A stretch of DNA of 64,000 nucleotides from contig VZDJ01004378.1 of assembly GCA_008694505.1 (NCBI GenBank), positions 20,476,239 to 20,540,238 on the forward strand, in the 5' to 3' direction. Below are positions 10,069-20,471 of this stretch, piece after piece. The position numbers and the translations under genes are program-made. Under the pieces are notes generated by a model. That model made no database searches. It was not told the DNA's origin and saw only the letters and a program-made list of their open reading frames with translations. The number at the start of each line of letters is the position of its first letter. Positions within the stretch are counted from its first letter, which is position 1. This DNA comes from Cyanoderma ruficeps (Eukaryota > Chordata > Aves > Passeriformes > Timaliidae).

Positions 10069-12711
10069 CTTGTAAAGAAAGATCAGAAAAGAAATATGCC
10101 CATAGAAAGTGCCTTTACTAAAATGAAACACTGCTAGCTGCAGCCAACTTCAATTCTGCTCTAAAGAGAATAAGTAGGAGAAGCAACAATTCCTTTGTAC
10201 ATTTCTTTTCAATATCTCTTCACTGCATTCCAGCAGGAAAAACTCAGATAATATTCCCATCTTCTGAACAGAAGATTTGCATCCTCTTTAATCAATCATC
10301 TATGCCTCAGGCACCCTCTCCTTTACCAAATCTTCAGCTTTGTTGCAAGATGTGCTGATTGCTTCCCATGGTGTGACCTACAGATAGTCCTTGATTATTT
10401 TAAGGTGTGTGAGGTAGAAGAGTGAGTGAATTCTAATGGAAATGTTCAACACTGAATTCACCATTAAATTTAGGGAGTGTGACAGACAAGAGCCTGACAG
10501 CCTTACAGACTTGTGCTCTGGTAACACTGCATCTGGGAGGGGCAGCATTTAGGGTTATATCACTGTTTATTGTGATTATTCATGATGTGGGAATGATGAA
10601 AACACTCACAGGTAATAGCATTGCTTGGTTTGCAATGTCTGGAGGTGGTCACCTCCAGAATGTGAAGATGATAAGACTTTCCGAGGATTTGGGAGAAAAA
10701 GAAGGCACATAATGGCAAATGAAAAATGCCTTAGAAAACAGAAGTATTTCAGTCTTCAATAAGCACATGGAATTATTCATATACCTGCTAGGTTGTCAAA
10801 TAATGGTAAATCTTGACCATCTGTGAAAAACCTCTGCATGCTTCACAGTGGTGATTCAAAAGGCGTATGGATTGCTGGGACTTCTGAAAAATGGAATTTA
10901 AAATAACACTAGGGTTATTATATGAATAAATACTTTAAGTTCAGCTGGTATGCTGATGATGCCCATTCAAAAAGAATAGTAGAAGAAAATTATTAACAGT
11001 ATGTGAGTGGAGATGAATAGACAGGAAATTCTTGGAAAAGAAGAGATCAGTAAAAGTATTATAAGCCATGAACAATAATACAGAATAAAAAATTAATGCT
11101 TTTAATTTCCTGTTTCTGTGCTGCAAGTGAGGAAGGAGGAGGACAACCAGTGAACCAAATTATGAGTTAACAGCCTGGCACTGTTGGTAGGCAGGATGCA
11201 TTATATACAAACACAGCTGGGCAAAGCCACCAGAGTCCAAGGGTCAGGATAAAGAAACAACAATGTTCCTTGAAAAAAGAGGTTCCTATTAGGTCCACAA
11301 ATATTTATTATGAACTGCTGAAACATAGTGCCTACCAACACTACACATTTAGCTGGGTACCGGGCTCTGTGTCCTTTTACTGGTTTTACTGTTTCTCTGG
11401 AAAGCTCTGTGAGTATAGCAAAGCACATCTCTTACACAACCCTGAGATGCTGTCTGGCACGAGGAAGGCAAATCCTGCATGCTTCTAGTCTCCTCTTGCT
11501 GTGATGTTATTCTTTTGATTTTGTGGCATGGTTTATTTAAAGGGGGGAAAAAAGAGAGTACAACATTGAAAAACACAAAGGCAGCCAGGACTCACACCAC
11601 CTGTTTTCCCCTGGTGCTTTTGTATAGTGTTCGACTGGGAAGACTCTGGCAACAGAAATGCACATTCATTGACACAACAGGTGGTTTTAGCCACAGCCTT
11701 CAACTTTGTTTAGCTGTTATCACAGAAAATCAGATTTGCTGTGACTTTGTGCCTGTAATATTACAGCAGTTCAACTTAATTAGACACAAAAAATAACTTT
11801 GAAATCCCTGTTGTCCTTCTGAATAGAAAGATCAGCCAAAAGTCTTGTGCCTATGCTAAATATTTGAGATTTTGGTCTGCCAGGTTGTCTGGTGAGGACA
11901 TGAAGATTTGCTGCAAGCAGAAATGACAGAGTGCTGATGGGATTGTTAAAAAATCACAAATAAGGAACAAGAAAAATGTGGTGAGCCTTTACTTACACTT
12001 GACACAAACTAATGATTTTGAGGGACATTTTTCATTTATTGGACCTATTTAAGCATTCTTCCCCCTCTGCAGAAGAGTTCCACTTGACAGAAATCTCTTT
12101 CTGAAACATGTACTCATAAGCTGCGCCTATGCCATCTTTTAATATTGCTCATCAAATAAATCCCAGGATCCTGTGTTCAAAAACTGGGTTTTTTACTCTG
12201 TTAACCATCTCATGGTTCCTTCCTGACCCAATTCTGATTTACAAACCCCCATTTTGAAGTGTGAGCTCGGACACTAGACAGTCTTTTCCAGGCAATGTCA
12301 TTCATATCACCTTATAAATCCTTAAAATTTACCCTGATCATTATTACCTTGTGGATGCTACTCCTGTTCAAAAGTTTTGAACCATCTCTAGTATCATTCT
12401 TCTGGAAGGATATGGAATTATTCAGTTAGCCCTGTTTACTCCTTTTTAAGTTAACAGAACTGCTGAAGTAGTCTAAGGTTGCTAAAAATTTTTTGTGATC
12501 AGTTTTCACTTTTCTTGCATTGTAAGTATTCTGCATTTTGTAAATTGTTTCTGTTGAATCCTTGCTGTTTAACAAAATCCTAAAGCACTCTGGGAGAGAA
12601 AGTATTTTATCACTGTATGACATAATTTTACTATTTGCTGTCTTTCCTTACTGTGGGTAAATGTAGTTCTGTGTTTTGTCTTGTACCTATGATTATTGGC
12701 AATTCCATCTT
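10069..12711. other. Unassigned sequence
   Basis: No gene or repeat recognised. Short frames on both strands have no Kozak or splice support. The stretch is ordinary AT-rich intergenic or intronic DNA. Confidence 0.5.
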
Positions 12712-13355
12712 TGTCTTGGTTTGGAAAGAGAGGTGCCTGCTAAGAAAAGCAAGAGCCTCCCTCAAAATGGAAAACATAAACCCCCTTCCTCCAAATTATA
12801 ATTTTGAAATTTACAGGCTCTCAAGCAAAGATGTGGGAATAGGAACAGCAGTTCTTTATTGGGAAAATTAAGCTAAAAATGCAGTAGCTAAAAATAAAAA
12901 CACTGACAGAGTCAAAATACAATCTAACACCCTGCTGGTCAAGGTGTTGCAGCAGTCCAACAAAAAATGGTGGCTGCAGTTCTCCTGGAGTGACGGATGT
13001 AGTTCTATTAGAGATGATCCTGTAGAAGGGTGTAGTTTACTCTGAAGGTCCAGTAGGGGTGAGATGGATCCAGTCTTCCTCTGGGACCCAGTGGAAACAG
13101 ACTGTCCTGGTGTTCTGACTCAAGGTTTTATCCAGATAGGAATGGTTGGCTCCTCCCTCTGGGTGGAGCATCTCCCAACGGGATGATGTAATTTTATCAG
13201 TCATGCGGTGAGACTCAATGGCCCATTAACAACAGATATTCCCCTGGAGGGAGGCTGCGTCATGGAAGAGATAAAGAAACACTGCCTCACCCAGTTTTAA
13301 CAGATGGTGATAGAATACAGACTTTTGGTTACATCTTGCATTGCAACCTAAGACA
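12712..13355 (-). mobile_element. Solo LTR of an endogenous retrovirus (minus)
   Basis: The 644-bp block has retroviral ends: TGTCTTGGTTTGG on the left and CCTAAGACA on the right, so TGTCTTGG faces TGTCTTAGG in inverted orientation (7 of 8 identical). Read on the minus strand it shows LTR order: a U3 part, a TATA-like GGATAAAACC (13124-13133), a poly(A) signal CCCAATAAAG (AATAAA at 12855-12860), then a short U5 ending CCAAGACA. The flanks ATCTT and GTATT agree at only 3 of 5 bases, so any target-site duplication has decayed. No gag, pol or env sequence lies on either side, so this is a solo LTR left by recombination. The sequence strongly resembles a common passerine LTR; I do not give a family name. 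Confidence 0.85.
12855..12860 (-). promoter_or_regulatory. LTR poly(A) signal AATAAA
   Basis: TTTATT on the plus strand is AATAAA on the minus strand. It sits near the 3' end of the minus-strand LTR and fixes its orientation. Confidence 0.7.
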
Positions 13356-16300
13356 GTATTAACCTTATCTGTTAATTCTTGAATTTTCTTTGTTCAGGGT
13401 CTGCTTTATGAACCTACAATGAATTAATATTTTCCTGTAACAGGTTACTTCTCCTTTTGCCTTACAGTGTTTCTCAATTCAGTGTTTCTCAATTCCTTGT
13501 TTCTGATTCATATAATTCAAAATATCAGAAAGGTCTTACCTTGTGAATATGTCTATAATATTCATACCAGAAGGCAAATATTTCTAATGTAAATATAAAT
13601 GTAGATATCAGTGTACACACACCTAGACACATAAATAAGGGGCTTTATATATATAATTTTATATTCATTGTTCTTTCCATCTTAGTTGAGGGATTACAGT
13701 TTTTGTTGTTCTTAAATTTTCAGTCATGCTCACATAGTTCTGTCAAATTACTTTTACTTGTTTCATTTCCCCAATTTTTTTTTCAGTTTCAAAAACACCT
13801 CATTATCAATAAAATTTTTATTCCTCATTCTGTTTGCAAAAAGCCAATGTAAAAAGTCATTATTTCATCTGTGTTGTGTGATCACATCTTCACAACCACA
13901 ATGATCACAGTAAAGGTCTTTCTGTGATACCATTGTATCACGTGTTATTCCTGGTTTCTGGCCCTGTGAACCAAACCCTACTTATCTATCAAGATGAGGC
14001 CCAACACAAAGTTTCCGTGTTGAGTGAGCACATTTGACTTATGACATAAACATGCAAATATAAGTTAGAATTGGCAGTGTCATGCAGAACAAAAGCTGTC
14101 ATGATAATACAGTATTCCGTCGTTTCTCTCAGCTAATAGTAGATATGTAAGATGCTGCAATATTCTCTTATCTACTCTAGGTTTTTTATGATCAGAATTT
14201 ATACCAATTCCTGTTTGAAGTCTTGTAATAGGTGATACTGCACAATCCAAGACACTCTGTTACCCAGATATGAGACCAGTAATTTCTGAGCCTGTCGAAT
14301 TCTTGCCCTTCAGCACACTTAATTGAACGGAAATTGAATCTACCCAATAGCTGATCATGTCAAAGTTCCCATGATGTTTCAGTAATAGTTTTAACGTGAA
14401 AAGTTTTGTTGCCTTTTAATGAGCAATTCTGATGACTTGTATTTATTAATCAAGTCCTCTATATTGTTTTATATGCAGTTGGAATTTTTTGCTTCCCATG
14501 TGCTTTGATGTCTAGATTAATTTTGATTGCAAACCTTATTCTGGCACTCAATTCCTCTTTTCATCTTTTCTCTTTCTTCTCAATGCCTTCTGATTTGTTT
14601 ATCTGGGCTGTCCTCTCAAAGCTTTCATGACACTGACATAGATTCCACCCAAATCATGTAGGCCTCTTTACCTTGTGAAATGCTAACTAAATGTTCTAGA
14701 GGAAGAGAGAACATCCGTCTCAGAACAACTAACTTGCAGAAACAAAGCAGCCAAAAAACATTTAGTCTTGTTCTTCAGGTGAAAGGTGAAAAACCCATGA
14801 AAACCCCCTGGCTGTGTTCTACCTTCAGCTCACTTCTCCTTCAGCTTCACTTCTGAGTTTCTCTAAAGCAGTCTATGGGCCATGAAGGTGCTATTGGGCA
14901 GCATCCTTGGGCCACCACCTTCAGTGGATCCTCATTATGGATTTCATGAGTCTATTGAATCTCCAAGTACACTAGAGGTTACAATACTATAAATGTACAC
15001 AGCCAACCTTAAATGAACTCACTTGGCATTACAGTTTGCAATGGCCATAGCTCTAAAATCGTAATTTACTGAAGAAGCAGGGACAATTAACTCACTTTGA
15101 CTTCTTTGCTGCTTGCTCCCCTGCAAGCAGCAAAGACTGAACCAAGCCTGACCTTTTCTCTTTTCTTCTTCTACTTTTTTTTTTTTTTGTATCAGTTCTG
15201 AAAACCAGTTCTGATACTGAAATACCTCACTGCAGACCTGCCAGTAGCTGTACTTAGAGAGTGACACCTTGTGTCTCTGCCTCGAGGAGATAGCACACCA
15301 TCTGCTGTCTCGTCCCCTACAGGATGTTCTCTCAATTCCATTTGGGGGAGAAGGCATCACACCAAACTCCATTCTGGTCCACAAACTTGTTTTAAACATC
15401 ATATCCATGAACAAGAAATTAACCTAAACTTTTATTTTAAATCTTTATTTTAACCTGACACTGACAAACTGACTTGTTTCTTGAACCTTGATTGATTTTT
15501 TTACTGAAATTTATGAAAAAAAGTAAACCACAAAAAACAATCCAAACCATAAACCTTCTATCACAGCTAAGTTCAAAAGAGGCTGGACTGTTTTGGACAA
15601 GTCTGTGTGACTTTCTTCGATAAATGTCATTATTTTTTTAATAGATTTACGTAGTTTTCCTACAGCTGAGAATTGTCTTCTTTTCCTCTTTCTTCACAGC
15701 AGCTTTTCTTCCTTCTTGGCCAGCTGCCACCTACAATATCAGTTGCAGTTGTCATGTCTATGACCTAATGATCTAACATCAAATTCTCCTATTTTCCTGT
15801 ATGTTGGCAAGAACGTAGCCATTCTTCTCCACCTCCCTGTCCTTGTCCTCAGCTTTGAATCTCCATTGGATATGACTCATAAATCTCTCTCTCCCATTCC
15901 TCAGTGGCTAGCTCTTTCTCCTTTGAAATTTTGTCTTATCTTAAATTACTCATCTCTACCTCTTGGTCTAATTTATCGCTCTTCTGGAACAGCCATCATT
16001 TTGCATTTTATACACAGGATGTTTCTCCTGGCTTGTGGTAGGCAAAACCCCAGCTCTTCCATTATCAGAAATAACCACAGTGGTTTATGATTTCTGAACC
16101 CCCTGGAGAATCTAGCTGAAATATTGAAAAGATATAATATATCAGCATGGGTTTACATATAAACTGAAGACCTACTGGGTGTTATGAAGAATCTACTCTT
16201 ACGGTTGTTCTGTTTTTTATAATTCATCAGATATAATATCTAAAATTAGCCAGTGGCTGTTTGTAGGGGAAAAAAAATACTGGATTAGATAGTATCACTG

Positions 16301-17284
16301 AATTGTAATGTAAGGAAAATTTCAAGCTCTGTGCGAAATACCATAACCTTGACAAGCCATTATATGCCAAAATATTTTGAAGGGGTTTCCAAATGAGGTG
16401 AAGAGCAAATGTAACTTTTACCTTTTCAGTCTCCCTGTCTACAGCACTAACAAGTAATGGTAAATATGGAAAACATTTTCTTGATATAGAGAGCTAGATA
16501 GAAATCATTAACTATTTCTGCATTCTCATAAATGCTTCTACATTACTTCCAATTTGCATAATTTTATTATTATACTACAACTTGAAATTAATAATCAGAT
16601 GAAAGAGAAGACTTCTTAACAAGTATATTGTTGATGGGACAAGGATAAGTCCTTGAAGACAAGAAAGAAACACTGTAAAAATATAGTTAAATATTCAAAT
16701 CAGTAGAACTGCAGGACGGGTAAGGTAAGGTAAGCGAATAGCAGCCAGGATTTAAACTCTCTGTTGTACTTCTTTGTATTGCAAAAACTTGATAGCACTG
16801 ATGTGGAACAGGACTGCCCAGGCTTACTAGCTATGAAGATCCATCACTCATAAAATTTTAATAACCTTTATTACATGCAGCTTTTCAGAGATAAAGAGCC
16901 TGGCTGTAAAATTACAAATAGTCTTTGTGGAGTAAAGGCTAAAATTGCAGAACAACATCTGGACTAAGATGAGCTTGAAGAAAATACACATGCTTACCCC
17001 AGAATTAATCAGGGAACACTGTAAAAATTTTGACTTTCAATATAAATTAATTGAGGAAGGGAAGGTTGTTGGGTTTCGGTTCATAGCTCTCTTCACAAAA
17101 CCGGATTCCTGCCACAACTCCCTTTGAAGTACAGAGGTATTGCTATTAAAGCCAATATCCTACGTTAGTACTCTAAACCAGCTTCTACTTTAATTATTCA
17201 TAAGTATTTCATATAAATTGCACTTGAAGGACTTCTGCTCTTGAAAACAGACATTTTTTAGGATAATTTCTAAGCCTTTTCCTT
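13356..17284. other. Unassigned AT-rich sequence
   Basis: No gene recognised. The stretch contains a small 15-bp tandem duplication (13465-13494), a 14-base T run (15175-15188) and a (GGTAA)3 run (16719-16733). A 131-codon minus-strand frame at 15019-15414 runs through the T tract as a lysine stretch and has no homologue that I recognise; I regard it as chance. Confidence 0.5.
13465..13494. repeat. 15-bp tandem duplication
   Basis: CAGTGTTTCTCAATT occurs twice in direct succession with no mismatch, followed by a partial third copy. Confidence 0.9.
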
Positions 17285-17336
17285 CATGATATATATATAT
17301 ATTCATAGCTCATGATATATATATATATTCATAGCT
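17285..17336. repeat. Perfect 26-bp tandem duplication with AT core
   Basis: A 26-bp unit, CATG followed by an ATATAT core and ending ATTCATAGCT, is present twice with no mismatch. Identical copies suggest a recent duplication, possibly helped by the AT-rich core. Confidence 0.95.
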
Positions 17337-17399
17337 CTTCAGGGTAATATTTTAGCCCAATTCTTTGTGGTACATGCATGTCTATATCATCTTCATATC

Positions 17400-17710
17400 T
17401 TCAGAAATAAGAATTTAGAGAAAAAGTTGCAGCAGTGGGGACAGTGATCAGGAAAAACAGATTTTGGGGCAAGAGAGAAGCCCCTTGGCCATGTAGCGGT
17501 CATACAGGAGGGAACGTTGAGAGAGAAAACAGAGGAGAAGAACCAGAAGAATGGAAGTCAGAAAGAAGCAGGGACACTGGTGAGGAAATTGGGATGGACA
17601 AAGAAGATGGTAAAGGACAGACCTTCACTGAAGATGCAATCAAATTCCAGGGAAGAGCCTAGTCCTACCAAGAACATGCCTGAGAGCAGAGAGGAAAAGG
17701 AGAAATGAAG
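17400..17710. other. Purine-rich tract
   Basis: The plus strand is strongly enriched in A and G, with many GAGA, GGAA and AGAAG words. Overlapping frames here are rich in E, K, R and G simply because of that composition. No splice context or protein family is evident. The tract may be able to adopt unusual structure or bind GA-type factors. Confidence 0.5.
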
Positions 17711-19894
17711 CTGTTGCCTGAGAGGACAGTGTTCGCTGGAGTCTCACAGCAGAATGAGGTCTGTTGGCAGACATCGAGTCTGCACCACCACTAGAAAAGT
17801 GTAATCGCTTGTGTTTGGTACCAATTCACTGCCTTTCTAAGAGGGCCTGCCCTATTCTTTCTGTCCTGAAGCTTTCAGCATACTGATAATATGTATGCTG
17901 CTCTCTATTATGTAAAAAGCATTTTTTTTCCTGTTCAGACTCCTACAGCATGCCAGGTGGCATGGAAGGCAGAACAGTTGCACAAAATACCCTTTTTACA
18001 TCAGACAGCATTTAAATAGTGCTGTTCATCGAGTGTGGCCCTGTTCCCACTGAAGTCAGTGGGTGCTATTGAGCAAAGCTACCACAACGAGTTTAGTTCT
18101 TATGCTTTTGAGGCACTGTCCCGTTATAGTCCACATCTCAAATAGCATCTTCCCTCTAACAAACAAGCAGGGATGGATGGGAGCAAGCTGCTTCCCTGGC
18201 TGTTTCCTGCAGCACTATTTTATACTCACCGTCTGCCCGTCCATCTGTTCAATCTCTCTTGCAAAAATTGAAAACATTCCTGCTTTTTAAATGGGTGAAA
18301 AATGCCTCAAAAGAAGAATGAGTACTGTGAGATCTCCATGAAATGACTACTAGGCTTTTCCCAATTAAAGGAGATAAAACATGGAAATTAAAAACATTTT
18401 TATTTGGTAAAGGATATGGTCTTTTTTAAGAAATTTGTGAAAGCAGAATATTTTTTCAAGGATTTAGCAAAAAGCCAGCTGTCAACTCTGGTACCACTTA
18501 GTCCCCATTTATGGATTCATGGCTGATATTGAAATGTCTGATGGAGCAAAACATCTGGCTGATGTTTCTGGGAGACTTTGCCTATAGAGTAAGCCACAAA
18601 GCTCTAGCCTGAGTTAATAGGTTGTCAGGAATATTCCCACAAATTCTGCAAAGCCACCAACCCTGAGGAGCACTTCACAGCCAAGCTCCAGAAGATGGTA
18701 CCATCTTTTGCTGGTTAGCTCTTGTCCTCTGCAGACCTGGTTTTAGTCACAAATAAAATTTTGGAACATGTGACCAGACCTTGGCTCACAGCTACTTTGG
18801 GGATGGCAGGCTGGTCTTCCGATTTGTGAAACAAGAACAAGGTGAAGCTCAAAGTGGGCAATGAGAGCTGCTGGTATGATGAACCCTTCCCAGAATCCCA
18901 GGTCCCTTTAGAGGCAATCCTCAGCTGGGAGTGGCAGGGCTTGGTGCTGACCCAGACTGATGTCTGGTTTCTGTACTGTCAGAAGCTGCCTCTCTTAAAA
19001 GGGAACCACTCCTTGCCGATGTCTTAGAAAAGCATCCTTAGAAAAGTCAGGTGACTTCAGCAAGAATCCTTTCTTGGTGTGGCCATGGCCCTTCCGAAAA
19101 CTGAGCAAGAGGAAAGGCTTTTGGGTCAGAAAAGAGGAAAGAGATTTTCTAACACAACCAAATAAGAAGGCCCGTTAGGAAGCTTCTTGGAATAATGAGG
19201 TAATGCTACTCGATGTTTTGCCATGGCTCAGAGAGGCACATTGAGCTGGCAAAGACTCAGTAATACTCCTTGAGCAGGAAGGAATTTGCTTGCTTTTAGA
19301 CACAGTTATAAGGATCACTGTTAAATCATCTAGACTCCAAACCTCAAGCCTTACCGCTGGCTTTGCAAGTGGCTGGGGAATAATTTTTCCAACATCTCCA
19401 AATAGAAAACTCTAGTAGGGATTAGGTCTGGCTGTGCATGGGGAGTGGCTCATTATGTTTTATAGCCCTTAAGTTTTGCTCTTCTGGTAATTAAATCATT
19501 TTATTCATGAGCTTTTCAGGAAAGGGAAAGAAAAGATAGACTGAAGATTCTCTCTGTGACAGGAAAGAACACTGCTGTTGAGGCTACCTTGGCTTTTGCA
19601 CCGATGAAGGCGGGTGGGCATGAAGAATTGCATGTATGATAACAGACACAGCTGAAAAACTGCCTCTAGAAATCACGTATTCCAGAGATATGTTTGCCTT
19701 CTTATAAAAGTAGCCGAGTTCAAGCAATGTCTACCTCATATGGAACCTCTATAATGTTCTAGTCTGAGATGGGGAGCAGCCACTAACGACAGCAGTTCAT
19801 CATTTAACGAACAGAGAAAAAGATACTTCTTGTTTGCCAGAGTAGGCTGGTGCTGAACTTCATCTCTTCTTGACTTCCTATAAACTTAAGTCAG

Positions 19895-19907
19895 TTCAGC
19901 ACCCCGG
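19895..19907 (+). promoter_or_regulatory. RE1 (REST/NRSF) left half-site
   Basis: TTCAGCACCCCGG matches the left half of the RE1 motif at 12 of 13 positions. The right half (GACAGCGCC type) is absent at the usual spacing, so full RE1 function is doubtful. Confidence 0.25.
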
Positions 19908-20452
19908 TTGTTTTTCACGTAGTGAGTAGTGCCTTGTCTCATTGAAATCAAGGTATATGAAGGAGTCTCCTCAAACTTTCCCATTTGAAGCTTATGATTT
20001 AAGCTCTTATCTGAAGGAAAGGAGTTGTACATACCACAGGAATGAATTTTAGCTTGAATTACAGAATGCAGAATCAGACTCCAATAAAAACTAAGTAATT
20101 AGGATTTGGGATATTTTTAAACATTAATTTCAAATCAAATTGTTGACAATCTTTTCCGCACAGAGCTCATCTTGCTGTCTTAAAGAGCAGGCTTATCAGC
20201 AGACAATGTGCACTTCAAAGACTTAGTCTTTCCACTAGGCTTGTCTCAAATAAGAAAAATAAATATTAGAAATTGCTGAGCACCTGCACTGAGCTGGAAA
20301 AGATTCAGACAAATTTCTAGCTAAGAGAATATTGTCTACTGTAAAATTTGGAGTGCAAGAAGGTTGAGTACTGCCTCTGGAACAAATGGTGCCAATATTC
20401 ATCTTGGAAGATCAATCCAATAACAATTGCTCTCATTTTGTGCCATTTGTAG

Positions 20453-20471
20453 ACTACAAGTCCCAGTCTGC
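20453..20471 (+). promoter_or_regulatory. ZNF143/Staf-like motif
   Basis: ACTACAAGTCCCAGTCTGC closely follows the ZNF143 consensus ACTACAATTCCCAGAATGC, with three differences. Such motifs usually lie in promoters or at loop anchors. Here there is no CpG island or exon nearby, so a distal element or chance match is possible. Confidence 0.3.

Noticed and set aside
15019..15414. 131-codon minus-strand open frame
   Set aside because: Its lysine run is only a T homopolymer; no family resemblance or splice context.
17957..17971. CTCF-core-like CCAGGTGGCAT (similar cores near 9648 and 56472)
   Set aside because: The flanking positions of the CTCF motif do not match in any of the three, so they were not called as sites.
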